A stretch of DNA of 64,000 nucleotides from Butyribacter intestini (GCA_001414325.1 LLKB01000005.1:812958-876957), one strand, 5' to 3'; counted from the stretch's first letter, positions 8,936 to 17,140 are shown. Program-made: numbers and translations. The notes: generated by a model from the sequence alone, not told the origin.

Positions 8936-9614
8936 TTTGTACCTCCATTTTGTATCCGACATTTCTCACTGTCACTATATATCTGCCACCGTCACCAAGT
9001 TTCTGCCTGAGTGTCTTTATGTGCATATCTACCGTCCTTGTCTCTCCATAACTGTCGATACCCCATACTTCTGACAAAAGCCGGTTTCTTGTATATGCCA
9101 TACCGGGATGCATAAGAAATATCTTAAGTATCTCATATTCTTTATATGTAAGACATATACTCTCTCCGGAAACTGATACAGTGTGCTCTTCAACATTCAT
9201 TTCTATTATACCATTAACATATACTGTTTTGTTTTCTTTTTTCGGCATACATCTTCTGAGCACGGCTTTTATCCTTGAAACCATTTCCATCATTCCAAAT
9301 GGTTTTACAAGATAATCATCTGCACCCATATCAAGACTTTTTATCTTATCATATTCAACACTTTTTGCAGTAGCCATTATAACCGGAATATCTCTGGTTC
9401 GGGAAGATGCCTTAATCTTTTTTAAAAGAGAAACACCGTCCTCTCCCGGAAGCATTATATCTAATATTACAAGTTCCGGCAGTTCATCAGTTGTCGCAAG
9501 TTCCACCCAGAAGCTGTCACCATCACAAAATCCCTTTGCTGTAAATCCTGTCTGTTCCAATGTATAAATTTCAATATCTCTTATACTTACATCGTCTTCT
9601 ACGCACCAGATCAT
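8928..9614 (-). CDS. phoP: Phosphate response regulator PhoP (OmpR family)
   Basis: 228 residues. The receiver domain has acidic residues in CVEDDVSIRD, the phospho-acceptor in LVILDIMLPGEDG and the conserved Lys in YLVKPFG. The C-terminal winged helix (VDMHIKTLRQKLGD then VRNVGYKME) is the OmpR type. It should bind the repeated ATGTAAA boxes seen upstream of pstS. ATG 9614 has GAGGA six bases upstream; an ATG at 9626, four codons earlier, is possible but has a weaker site. It sits 16 bases after phoU and overlaps phoR. Confidence 0.93.
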   Translation of the reverse strand: MIWCVEDDVSIRDIEIYTLEQTGFTAKGFCDGDSFWVELATTDELPELVILDIMLPGEDGVSLLKKIKASSRTRDIPVIMATAKSVEYDKIKSLDMGADDYLVKPFGMMEMVSRIKAVLRRCMPKKENKTVYVNGIIEMNVEEHTVSVSGESICLTYKEYEILKIFLMHPGMAYTRNRLLSEVWGIDSYGETRTVDMHIKTLRQKLGDGGRYIVTVRNVGYKMEVQND

Positions 9615-9630
9615 ATCATTCCTCATTTCT

Positions 9631-10266
9631 TTAATGATTTCCCGTTACTGAAAAAACAACCCACTTAGCTACATTTACGGCATGATCCCCGATACGCTCA
9701 AAATATTTAGCTATCATAAGAAGATCAAGTGCATACTCGCCATCCTTTGGATTTTTTGCAATAAGGTCTATAAGAAAAATCTTGACTTTGTTGAAATACT
9801 CATCCACAACATCATCATACTCTATTATGCTGTTTGCAAGATTAAGATCACTCTTTACAAATGAATCAATAGACTCTGTAACCATCTTTATTGTTGCCGT
9901 TGCCATCTGGTCAAGATATTCACATTCCTCACTTGTTCTTCCATTTAAAAAGCCTATTATCTCAGCAACATCTGACGCCTGATCTCCTATTCTCTTAATA
10001 TCCGTTATCATTTTAAGAGCTGTTGACACCTGTCTTAAATCCCTTGCAACCGGCTGCTGCTGGAGCAAAAGTTTTAAACAAAGAGATTCAACATTTCTCT
10101 CAAGGTCATCAAGCGAATTATCAAGAGGTTCGACTTCCCATCTAATCCCCGGATTTCCTTCCTTTAATGCCTTTGCAGCCAAAGAAATACACTCCTCACA
10201 CATCGCACCCATCTCAATAAGCTTTTTATTCAAATCTGCAAGCTGTTCATCAAATCTGCTTCTCAT
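9631..10266 (-). CDS. phoU: Phosphate-signalling protein PhoU
   Basis: 211 residues, cytoplasmic all-helical protein with two PhoU repeats, each with an acidic metal-binding stretch (DLERNVESL in the first, DDVVDEYFNK in the second). It links the Pst transporter to PhoR and dampens Pho signalling when phosphate is plentiful. ATG 10266 is taken as start, with GGAGG nine bases upstream; a TTG two codons earlier is only three bases from the site. It lies 18 bases after pstB and 16 before phoP, as expected for one operon. Confidence 0.93.
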   Translation of the reverse strand: MRSRFDEQLADLNKKLIEMGAMCEECISLAAKALKEGNPGIRWEVEPLDNSLDDLERNVESLCLKLLLQQQPVARDLRQVSTALKMITDIKRIGDQASDVAEIIGFLNGRTSEECEYLDQMATATIKMVTESIDSFVKSDLNLANSIIEYDDVVDEYFNKVKIFLIDLIAKNPKDGEYALDLLMIAKYFERIGDHAVNVAKWVVFSVTGNH

Positions 10267-10284
10267 TTTCAAAATCCTCCTATC

Positions 10285-11040
10285 TTAACCAAATCTTCCT
10301 GTAATATAATCTTCAGTTCTCTTATCCTCAGGTGTCGCAAACATCTTCTCAGTATTACCATATTCAATAAGGTCGCCAAGAAGGAAAAATGCTGTCTGAT
10401 CTGATATACGGACTGCCTGCTGCATATTATGTGTAACTATAACAATCGTATATTTTTCCTTAAGTTCACTTGCAAGTTCCTCTATCTTGGATGTAGAAAT
10501 TGGATCAAGTGCACTTGTAGGCTCATCCATAAGAAGAATTTTAGGTTCTACTGCAAGTGCCCTCGCTATACAGAGTCGCTGCTGCTGTCCACCCGACATA
10601 CCAAGTGCCGACTTTTTAAGTCTGTCCTTTACCTCATCCCATATTGCGGCACCTCTGAGAGAATTTTCAACTATCTCATCAAGCTTTGCCTTATTTTTTA
10701 TTCCATGTGTTCTCGGTCCGTAAGCAATATTGTCATAGATGCTCATAGGAAAAGGATTTGGTTTCTGGAAAACCATACCTATTTCCTTTCGGAGTTTATT
10801 CACATCAGTATCAGGTGCAAAAATATCCATATCTCCATATTTAACTTCACCTGTAATCTTTACACCCTGCACAAGATCATTCATCCTGTTAAGTGTCTTT
10901 AAAAAAGTTGACTTACCACATCCCGACGGACCTATAAGAGCCGTAATGCTTTTCTCGGGAATATCAATGTTTATATTTTTCAATGCCTGCGTCTGTCCAT
11001 ACCAGAGACACAAGTCCTTAACCGTCATTATGTTATTCAT
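10285..11040 (-). CDS. pstB: Phosphate ABC transporter ATP-binding protein PstB
   Basis: 251 residues, the family norm. Walker A is GPSGCGKST, the Q-loop is FQKPNPFP (the Phe-Pro pair is typical of PstB), the signature is MSGGQQQR, Walker B is ILLMDEPTS and the switch is VTHNM. It energises high-affinity phosphate import through PstC and PstA. ATG 11040 has AGGAGGAATTAT directly upstream. The 231-base gap to pstA contains a palindromic element with 17-18 bp perfect ends, which is unusual inside a pst operon. Confidence 0.96.
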   Translation of the reverse strand: MNNIMTVKDLCLWYGQTQALKNINIDIPEKSITALIGPSGCGKSTFLKTLNRMNDLVQGVKITGEVKYGDMDIFAPDTDVNKLRKEIGMVFQKPNPFPMSIYDNIAYGPRTHGIKNKAKLDEIVENSLRGAAIWDEVKDRLKKSALGMSGGQQQRLCIARALAVEPKILLMDEPTSALDPISTSKIEELASELKEKYTIVIVTHNMQQAVRISDQTAFFLLGDLIEYGNTEKMFATPEDKRTEDYITGRFG

Positions 11041-11097
11041 ATAATTCCTCCTGCATATATATCTTAGTTATTTGTGAAACTGTCATTCTTGTAATTA

Positions 11098-11243
11098 AGT
11101 GGTATGACTACAACAAATAATGTTAGTCGGCACTTTTGTCGCCGCCAGTACTTAATGGTGGTTTTTTCACCATTTATGTACTGTTACGAGCGACAATGTA
11201 ACGCAAGTGTGCCGATGGTATTATCTGTTGTAGTCATACCACT
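11098..11243. mobile_element. Palindromic MITE-like element inside the pst operon
   Basis: A 146-bp segment is bounded by perfect 18-bp inverted repeats, AGTGGTATGACTACAACA at 11098-11115 and its complement at 11226-11243. The 17-bp inner version is flanked by the trinucleotide TAA on both sides, a possible target duplication. Inner arms also pair (GTCGGCAC with GTGCCGAT, AATGGTG with CACCATT), so the RNA could fold as one long hairpin between pstA and pstB. A plus-strand ORF starting at 11104 is made mostly of this palindrome and I do not believe it is a gene. Transcript processing or stabilisation here is inference. Confidence 0.65.
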
Positions 11244-11271
11244 AACACAACCTGCAAAATTTTCGCAAATA

Positions 11272-12111
11272 TTACTCTACTTTCTTCTTGAAATAAAGTC
11301 CCGTAAATTTAGCAGCAAGATTAACCAAAAGTGCAAGTATCATCAAAATTGCCGCTATCGCAAATGCTACCTCAAACTCACCCTGCTCTTTAGCATAAAC
11401 ATAAAGTGCAACGGTAAGTGTTGCTCCTGCACGGCCGAGTCCGTCAACAAATCCGTTTATCGTATGTGCAAAACCAGCCGTGAATAATAGTGCTGCCGAT
11501 TCTCCGAGTATTCTTCCGATTGCAAGAATACATCCTGTCATAATACCGTCAACACAGCTTGGAAGCACGACAGTCCTTATAACCCTCCATTTACCTGCAC
11601 CAAGTCCAAAAGCACCCTCTCTGTAACTTTGCGGAACTGTTTTTAAACTTTCCTGTGTTGTTCTCATAATTGTCGGGAGATTCATAATAACAAGCGTCAT
11701 CGCACCCGCTAATATTGATGTCTGCATCTTGAGAAATTCGCAGAAAAACAACATTCCAACAAGACCGTATATAATCGACGGAATACCTGAAAGTGTCTCC
11801 GCCGCATATTCTATTACCGCAACCAGTTTCTTATTTGTCGCATACTCAGTAAGATATATCGCTGCTCCAACTCCAAGAGGAAGAACGACAACAAGTGTTG
11901 CTATTACTATATAAAATGTATTTAAAATATCAGGCAGAATACCTATATTCTTTGTCAGATAGCTGGGCTTAGTAGTTAGAAGTTTCCATGTAATATTGGG
12001 AACTCCTTTATATAATACAAATCCGATAACAAATACAACAAGACCGCAGGTTATCGCAACTGATATCCACATTAGTATTTTCATTATCCAGATATAAGCT
12101 TTTCTTTTCAT
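11272..12111 (-). CDS. pstA: Phosphate ABC transporter permease PstA
   Basis: 279 residues with six hydrophobic segments. The permease coupling loop follows the consensus in YREGAFGLGAGKWRVIRTVVLP. With PstC it forms the membrane channel for phosphate. ATG 12111 has AAGGAG upstream, which also spans the last codons of pstC; the gap to pstC is seven bases, so the two are translationally close. Family features such as NLPTIMRTTQESLKTVP are present. Confidence 0.95.
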   Translation of the reverse strand: MKRKAYIWIMKILMWISVAITCGLVVFVIGFVLYKGVPNITWKLLTTKPSYLTKNIGILPDILNTFYIVIATLVVVLPLGVGAAIYLTEYATNKKLVAVIEYAAETLSGIPSIIYGLVGMLFFCEFLKMQTSILAGAMTLVIMNLPTIMRTTQESLKTVPQSYREGAFGLGAGKWRVIRTVVLPSCVDGIMTGCILAIGRILGESAALLFTAGFAHTINGFVDGLGRAGATLTVALYVYAKEQGEFEVAFAIAAILMILALLVNLAAKFTGLYFKKKVE

Positions 12112-12118
12112 AGTCTGA

Positions 12119-12985
12119 TTACTCCTTTTCTTTCTTTAAAAGGCTGTTAAGTAATGCATTTATCAGCATTATGAACAAAAACAATACAAGTGCGATTGAA
12201 AATAATGCTTGTTTTTGCAATCCCGATGAATATGACATTTCACTTGCAACTGCTGTTGTAAGAAATCTTACACTTCCAAAAAGTTTTGGCATATTGGCTA
12301 CATTGCCTGAAACCATCATTACTGCCATTGCCTCCCCTATCGCACGGCCAACACCAAGTACCACAGCCGCCGCTATACCGCTTTTTGCTGCCGGTACAGA
12401 TACTTTAAAATATGTCTCGATAGGTGTTGCACCAAGTGCAAGTGATGCATCTTCATATTCCGGCGGGACTGCTTCTAGTGCCGTCAGTGAAACGCTTATT
12501 ATTGATGGCAGAATCATTATCGCCAGAACAATTATTGCTGCAAAAAGACTTGCACCATCTGCTATATTAAATGTTTCTCTTACCCATGGAACAAGTACCA
12601 GCATACCAACAAGACCATATACAACAGATGGTATTCCGGCAAGCAGGCTTACTGCCATCTCAACAACTGCCTTCATTTTTTTGTTTGCAACCTTTGCAAG
12701 ATATACAGCCGTAAGAAATCCTATCGGAACACCTATTATGATGGCTCCCGCCGTACCATATATACTTGTCAGGATAAATGGCAGGATTCCATACGATGGT
12801 GTTGATGCCGTTGATGCCCATTTCTTTCCAAACAGAAACTTAAATAACCCGATTTCTCTTATTGCAGGTATTCCTGCGATAACAAGATAAACAGTTATAA
12901 GCAAAACAAAGCCAACCGTAATCAGACCAAGTATTAAAAATATCCCATGGATAATTGTTTCAAATTTATTGTGACTTTTCTTCAT
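12119..12985 (-). CDS. pstC: Phosphate ABC transporter permease PstC
   Basis: 288 residues, six membrane segments, with the EAA-type loop PEYEDASLALGATPIETYFK and the segment GRAIGEAMAVMMVSGN, strongly conserved in PstC. The start is ATG 12985 (MKKSHNKF), with GAGGA seven bases upstream; a longer frame to 13009 would start inside that leader. The leader TGTGTGCAGAAATGAGGAT recurs before other genes in the window (48120, 60779). A 255-base spacer separates it from pstS. Confidence 0.95.
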   Translation of the reverse strand: MKKSHNKFETIIHGIFLILGLITVGFVLLITVYLVIAGIPAIREIGLFKFLFGKKWASTASTPSYGILPFILTSIYGTAGAIIIGVPIGFLTAVYLAKVANKKMKAVVEMAVSLLAGIPSVVYGLVGMLVLVPWVRETFNIADGASLFAAIIVLAIMILPSIISVSLTALEAVPPEYEDASLALGATPIETYFKVSVPAAKSGIAAAVVLGVGRAIGEAMAVMMVSGNVANMPKLFGSVRFLTTAVASEMSYSSGLQKQALFSIALVLFLFIMLINALLNSLLKKEKE

Positions 12986-13240
12986 ATTAATCCTCATTTC
13001 TGCACACATTTTTTAGTGCATAATGTGAAATGTAATATATTTCACATATAAGATTTATGTCAAATGTGCCCAGACACAAATCTTGCATTTGAAAAATCTT
13101 GAATATATGGATTTTTCACACTAAACTCCATACTCATATTTCCTGCCCTGCAATAGAAGTTGAAAACTTCCCTGATAGTGTTAAAACGGGCAAGTCATAT
13201 AACTCACCCTTTTTAAGCATTTTATTTATTACTATTTACA
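12986..13240 (-). other. pstS-pstC spacer with two stem-loops and dispersed-repeat pieces
   Basis: No gene is seen. Going down the minus strand from pstS there is a copy of the CTATCAGGGAAGT/CAATAG repeat (about 13145-13184), a hairpin of TGAAAAATC with GATTTTTCA (13093-13123), a CACAAAT/ATTTG segment, and a hairpin of GTGAAAT with ATTTCAC (13024-13045). Such spacers after pstS commonly let the binding protein be made in excess over the permeases; that role is inferred. Confidence 0.5.
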
Positions 13241-14119
13241 CTATTTTTCATTTGCCGGTACTACACCTGCTGATGTGATAGTCTCTGATGCTTTCATTGC
13301 ATAGTCAAAGAATGCCTGTGCCTCGTTGCTGAGTTTTTTATCTTTCTTTGTAACGAATACGAAAGGTCTCTGAATTTTATAACTTGCATCCTTTACAGTA
13401 TCTTCTGATGGTGCTACTCCGTCTACCGAAAGAGCATTTACGCTGTCATCAACTGATGCAAGTGAAGCATATCCGATAGCATTTGGATTGTTTGCAACTG
13501 TTGTGATAACATCACCTGTCGATGTAAGTTCCTGTCCATATTTGCATTTATCTTCTGTTCCCGTAATCGACTCAAATCCATCACGAGTACCACTTCCTGC
13601 TTCTCTGCCGATAAGAACGATGTCTCCATTATCTCCGCCAACATCTTTCCAGTTCTTAATCTTTCCTGTGTAAATATCTGCAATCTGCTGAACCTTTAAA
13701 TCTTTAACTTTATTCTTTGGATTTACTACAATAGCAATTCCATCATATGCAAGGATTGTTTCCTCAAGTCCCTGATTTTTTTCATCATCAGTAAGTGCAC
13801 GGCTTGAAAGTCCTATATCGCATCTTCCCTCTGTTACTGCTGTGATACCTGAGCCCGAACCTGTAGGATTGTATGTAAATTTTACATCAGGGTTTGCTTC
13901 CATAAATGCTTCGCCTAATGCACCAACTACTTTTTCCATTGATGTTGAACCGTCTGTCGCTACAGAACCGCTCAGTTCTGCACTTGAAGATGCTCCTGAA
14001 CTGCTTGATGAACCTGAAGAAGCTTTATCACCGTTTGAAGAATTTCCGCATCCTGTAAGTGATGTAAGTGTTAATGCTGATACCATTGCAGCTACTAATA
14101 ATCTGTTTTTTGTTCTCAT
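13241..14119 (-). CDS. pstS: Phosphate-binding lipoprotein PstS
   Basis: 292 residues. A lipoprotein signal ends in LTSLTGC, so Cys26 or so is the lipidated residue, followed by a Ser/Gly-rich linker. The mature part has the phosphate-binding segments GSTSMEKVV, NPTGSGSGITAV and GREAGSGTRDGFE. It captures phosphate outside the membrane and hands it to PstCA. ATG 14119 has AAAAGGAGAC upstream. It is the first gene of the operon and has a PhoP-type promoter upstream. Confidence 0.96.
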   Translation of the reverse strand: MRTKNRLLVAAMVSALTLTSLTGCGNSSNGDKASSGSSSSSGASSSAELSGSVATDGSTSMEKVVGALGEAFMEANPDVKFTYNPTGSGSGITAVTEGRCDIGLSSRALTDDEKNQGLEETILAYDGIAIVVNPKNKVKDLKVQQIADIYTGKIKNWKDVGGDNGDIVLIGREAGSGTRDGFESITGTEDKCKYGQELTSTGDVITTVANNPNAIGYASLASVDDSVNALSVDGVAPSEDTVKDASYKIQRPFVFVTKKDKKLSNEAQAFFDYAMKASETITSAGVVPANEK

Positions 14120-14176
14120 AATTTTTGTCTCCTTTTGATTTAAACTTAATTGTTTTTTGTTTTCCTTTTTACAAGT

Positions 14177-14238
14177 ATTATGATATATGGGTTAAGTAAA
14201 ATCCAAAAGGCAGGTTATGTAAAAGATATGTAAAGAAT
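14177..14238 (-). promoter_or_regulatory. PhoP-box promoter of the pst operon
   Basis: On the plus strand ATGTAAAAGAT (14217) is followed exactly 11 bases later by ATGTAAAGAAT (14228). On the minus strand these read as two TTTACAT direct repeats one helical turn apart, the arrangement bound by PhoP/PhoB. A CATAAT -10 lies at 14177-14182, about 35 bases downstream, and no good -35 is visible, as expected for an activator-dependent promoter. Confidence 0.8.
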
Positions 14239-14320
14239 ATGAGACTGCTCGGAAAGGAAAAAAGACAAAAAGTATTAAAAAGCAAGGGTGGGAAAATTGT
14301 TAAAAGATACAATTTTTTAA

Positions 14321-14353
14321 GAATGTAAGAAATGAAAGGCTGAACTGTTACAA
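14321..14353. repeat. Truncated end of the GTAACAGTTCAGCC MITE family
   Basis: GAATGTAAGAAATGAAAGGC followed by TGAACTGTTAC matches the right end of the complete elements at 25675 and 51621. The left part is absent, so this is a solo end. It lies just upstream of the antitoxin RNA promoter. Confidence 0.7.
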
Positions 14354-14380
14354 GAATGTTAAATAGTGTCTCGAATATAC

Positions 14381-14409
14381 TTGAAATAACTGGGTAGATA
14401 TGTTATAAT
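14381..14409 (+). promoter_or_regulatory. Promoter of the candidate antitoxin RNA
   Basis: TTGAAA at 14381-14386 and TATAAT at 14404-14409 are separated by exactly 17 bases: a near-consensus sigma-A promoter pointing right. No protein-coding gene follows on this strand; the first structure is the hairpin terminator at 14456-14490, so the product should be about 75 bases of RNA. Confidence 0.75.
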
Positions 14410-14415
14410 CAAATC

Positions 14416-14492
14416 AGCAAAATAAAAGATAACAGTGTTATATTAACACCAAAACAAAACCCCTATAAGGTGCAACTTATAGGGGTTTTTAC
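14416..14492 (+). ncRNA. Candidate type I antitoxin RNA (par RNA II-like)
   Basis: Predicted from the 17-bp-spaced promoter to the GC-rich hairpin with a T tail. Its 5' part (14415-14450) repeats, with a few changes, the plus-strand copy of the toxin gene's translation start region at 14594-14626: the shared strings are AAATAAAAGATAACA and ATTAACACC. It can therefore pair with the toxin mRNA over the Shine-Dalgarno sequence and start codon. The 3' end overlaps the end of the toxin transcript in the shared terminator. This is the layout of the pAD1 par locus (RNA II with RNA I). No Rfam search could be made. Confidence 0.6.
14456..14490. terminator. Bidirectional terminator shared by antitoxin RNA and toxin mRNA
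   Basis: AAAACCCCTATAA pairs perfectly with TTATAGGGGTTTT around an eight-base loop. T-rich tracts lie on both sides, so it can end the rightward RNA and the leftward toxin mRNA. Confidence 0.8.
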
Positions 14493-14537
14493 TTGTTTTG
14501 TTTGAGCAGTTTAAGCTTCTGCCAGGCTAGTTGCCAT

Positions 14538-14615
14538 TTAGAAATGCTTGTCTAACCATTTGCATATATAGTATGCAACTACACTTGCCACAACAGCACA
14601 AATAAAAGATAACAT
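14538..14615 (-). CDS. Small hydrophobic peptide, candidate Fst-like type I toxin
   Basis: 25 codons, below usual ORF cut-offs. The peptide begins MLSFICAVVASVVAYYICKW and ends with a charged LDKHF tail: one transmembrane helix followed by a polar C-terminus, as in Fst/Ldr-type membrane toxins. GGAGG lies nine bases before ATG 14615 (14625-14629). The 5' leader can form a GTTGTC/GACAAC stem (14635-14656). The convergent antitoxin RNA repeats its ribosome-site region. The nuclease gene at 14690 ends upstream on the same strand. An alternative ATG at 14619 in another frame gives a Cys-rich peptide and is less credible. Toxicity is inferred, not shown. Confidence 0.6.
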   Translation of the reverse strand: MLSFICAVVASVVAYYICKWLDKHF

Positions 14616-14626
14616 ACATTAACACC
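14594..14626 (+). repeat. Direct repeat B of the toxin-antitoxin locus (partner at 14415-14450)
   Basis: CAGCACAAATAAAAGATAAC followed by ATACATTAACACC mirrors the 14415 copy. It overlaps the toxin start codon and Shine-Dalgarno sequence on the other strand, the position of the DRa/DRb repeats in par of pAD1. Confidence 0.7.
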
Positions 14627-14689
14627 TCCTCTCCGTTGTCGGAGTGGAAATGACAACAAGTATAGTATATCAGATATGTTTCCGCATTT

Positions 14690-15637
14690 TTACAGACAAG
14701 CTGCTTTCATTCTCTTTATAACTTCTCTCACATACTCCTCCGGTTTTGAAACTTTTTTAGCTATATCCGGTATTGACATTTCACATTCTTCATACAATGT
14801 CTCGATTTTTCCTTCAAGTTTTCCATCAAGTTTCGCATTTTTCATAGAATTTTCCCATGCTCTGCACATATCAACAACCTCCTCTTTATCATCCCCGGCA
14901 AATTTTGCCCCGGTTATTATATTTATCAATTCTACCGCTTCTTTTTCTACATGATTAAATCTTGAGTTTCCTTTTATCCAGCTACCGTCTTTATCACTCT
15001 GGTGTTTGATAAACTGCATTACTGCCCCTAAATCAGTTTTGAATTTATCAAAATTTTCGTCTGATATTTTTGCCGGTTCTATAAGATTTATCTTATAATC
15101 CGGTACATACGACAATAATTCAACATTATCAACCGATAACATTTCATGTATGCTTTTTGCTCCATCCCAGTCTTTATCACCAAAATATACTACCAATGTG
15201 ATTACAGGCATTAATTTATCTTCCTTTTTAAACCCTGATAAAAATTCTTCTGAATTTAACTTAACCTGTTTTTTCTTTGACCTGTCTCTATAAGACCGCT
15301 TTGCTTCTTCTACCTGCTTTGCATATTGTAATGCATCATAAAGCATATTTTTAACGGCAATCGCATAATGGATTTTGTCCTGGTTTTCAATTCCAAGCAC
15401 TACATAGACCGCCTCGTCATCCTTTGCCATAGACCACAACATGAGATTGTCTCTCAATTTCTGAACTGCCACATCAGCATCGTTTCCATATGGCAATGCA
15501 ATCTCTGCCGTATCTATTTTTTGCAATTCTTCAGGTTTTATTACCTGTCTTCCATCATAAATGTAAAAATTAAAGGCATCCGCTATAATATCCCTATGCG
15601 ACATATACTGCTTTGTTGCTATATCGATTTTCCCCAT
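14690..15637 (-). CDS. Rpn-family PD-(D/E)XK nuclease-like protein
   Basis: 315 residues. The N-terminal 200 residues match Rpn/YhgA-like proteins (recombination-promoting nucleases formerly called putative transposases): YMSHRDIIADAFNFYIYDGR, then VVLGIENQDKIHYAIAVKNM with the acidic core and YFGDKDWDGAKSIHEML. The C-terminal module ends KKVSKPEEYVREVIKRM. ATG 15637 has AAAGGAGAC upstream; a longer frame to 15760 runs through the conserved leader and is rejected. The leader, the MGK start and the tail module are shared with the different nuclease at 62390. These proteins often sit singly and vary in number between strains. Confidence 0.8.
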   Translation of the reverse strand: MGKIDIATKQYMSHRDIIADAFNFYIYDGRQVIKPEELQKIDTAEIALPYGNDADVAVQKLRDNLMLWSMAKDDEAVYVVLGIENQDKIHYAIAVKNMLYDALQYAKQVEEAKRSYRDRSKKKQVKLNSEEFLSGFKKEDKLMPVITLVVYFGDKDWDGAKSIHEMLSVDNVELLSYVPDYKINLIEPAKISDENFDKFKTDLGAVMQFIKHQSDKDGSWIKGNSRFNHVEKEAVELINIITGAKFAGDDKEEVVDMCRAWENSMKNAKLDGKLEGKIETLYEECEMSIPDIAKKVSKPEEYVREVIKRMKAACL

Positions 15638-15915
15638 AAATGTCTCCTTTCTTACATTATACATACTGTATAATAAAAATGCAATAATTCCTCCCAGCTC
15701 TTGCAAACATTTGTTTGTTTTTTGTGTTTTTATACTACCATATGAATATATGTTCGTCAAGACATTTCATTCAGGCAAGGATATTTGTGCTATGCACAAT
15801 CAGATACTCACCATCACCCCAAAGTAATGTGTGACTCCTTAATTTTATAAATTGATAATATCTTTTACCTATACATCATCGCTCAACTTTTTACCATGCA
15901 ATAGTAAACATAATA
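15629..15915 (-). repeat. About 285-bp leader repeat, copy 1 (copy 2 at 63290-63575)
   Basis: From the nuclease start codon outward, the sequence matches the other copy closely: CATACTGTATAATAAAAATG, GAATATATGTTCGTCAAGAC and CAATAGTAAACATAAT are identical blocks. Similarity stops after CATAAT, where copy 2 is entered by a group II intron. It probably carries the shared promoter of both nuclease genes. Confidence 0.85.
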
Positions 15916-16002
15916 GAAAAGACGTACTACCTGTATATCAGATAGTCCATCTTTTTGTAATAATTTTTAATTATGACTTTTATCCTGTTATATTTTTTAA
16001 TT

Positions 16003-16952
16003 TTATGACTGACCTTTAAACACTTTCATAAAATCATACGAATCTTCATAAGTAGTACCTTTCCAAGTAATTTTCATATCTGAATCAAATGGATTGCCTG
16101 AAATATTTGTTACGCTGTCAGGCACCGTTATATTGCTAATACCACAGTCAGAAAAACAAAATGCACCTATCGTTGTTACTCCATCCGGAATTGTTATATC
16201 TTTCAATTTTGAACAGCCAGAAAATGTCCACTCTCCTAACTCTTTTAATGTACTTGGTAATTTAACATTACTAAGTTCAAAGCAGGAAACAAAGCAGTTA
16301 TCAGCTATATATGTCACTCCATCCGGAATTGTTACATCCGTCAACATATCACAACTGTCAAATAGATTTTTTCCCAACTTCTTTAAACCGTTTGAAAGTT
16401 TTACACTTTCAAGTTCAGAAGAATAAAATACATAATCTCCCATCTCACTTACTGTATCAGGAATTTCTATTGATTTCAATGTTGTTCTTGTAAACGCATA
16501 ATCACCAATAGTTTTAAGTGAATCAGGTAATTTGATACTCGTTATCTCACATGAAGCAAATGCGTTTTGTCCAATAACTTTAAGAGTCTTTGGCAATTTA
16601 ACACTGCTAATCTCACTGTAAGCAAAAACATCATTTCCAATTTCTTCTACCCCCTCAGGAATAACAACAGCTCCGCTATCTTTTACTCCCCAGTATTTTA
16701 AATTGTCACTCGTAAGTATTCCTTTCTTTGCATTTGCATCCGGAGCCGCTTTTATAGTGACAGTGCACACATATTTTTTATTTCCTATTTTTGCCTGTAC
16801 CTTTGCTGTTCCTGCCTTACTGCCCTTTACAGTTACACCCGTCTTTGATTTCTTTGACAGACTGATATTTCCACTGCCTTTTGTCACACTCCATGCAACC
16901 TTTTTCTTGTTGTTGCTCAGTTTAATCTTTTCATTTTTTTCTTTTTAACCAT
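16003..16952 (-). pseudogene. Decayed BspA-like leucine-rich-repeat protein with 5' frameshift
   Basis: The main frame (16003-16887) encodes the second half of a bacterial Ig-like domain (TGVTVKGSKAGTAKVQAKIG) and then about eight LRR_5 repeats of some 23 residues (typical unit LPDSLKTIGDYAFTRTTLKS). There is no signal peptide in frame. A start codon with good ribosome site, AGAGGTTTATTATG, lies at 16952 but is out of frame and stops after eleven codons. One extra base in its run of seven A would join it to the repeat frame, and the joined N-terminus would still lack an export signal. Probably a deletion-derived remnant of a surface protein. Confidence 0.7.
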
Positions 16953-17110
16953 AATAAACCTCTTTTCTGCACACTTTTTTGCTTTACAAGACTGTTTCTA
17001 GTGTGCACAACCACAAATCTTGTGGAACTACTGCCCTAATACCTAAAAATTGTCAGCGTGCAGCTCCTTTTTTCTGCTTGTATCTTTGCATTCCCCATCC
17101 TAACATACCC

Positions 17111-17140
17111 ATGTCAAAAAGCTGTTTCCGTTTTTTTCAG
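17111..17140 (+). repeat. Dispersed motif ATGTCAAAAA..GTTTCCGTTTTTTTCA, copy 1
   Basis: Thirty bases shared almost exactly with 17340-17369 and 62156-62184, each preceded by an AACA-A-CC sequence. All three lie at the ends of minus-strand genes or their remnants, near terminators. Confidence 0.7.

Noticed and set aside
11104..11487. Plus-strand ORF starting in the pst palindrome
   Set aside because: Composed of the inverted-repeat element and the antisense of pstA.
12171..12890. Long plus-strand ORF (239 codons) opposite pstC
   Set aside because: It is the antisense of a well-conserved pstC frame, has no ribosome site and a low-complexity Ala/Thr/Pro composition.
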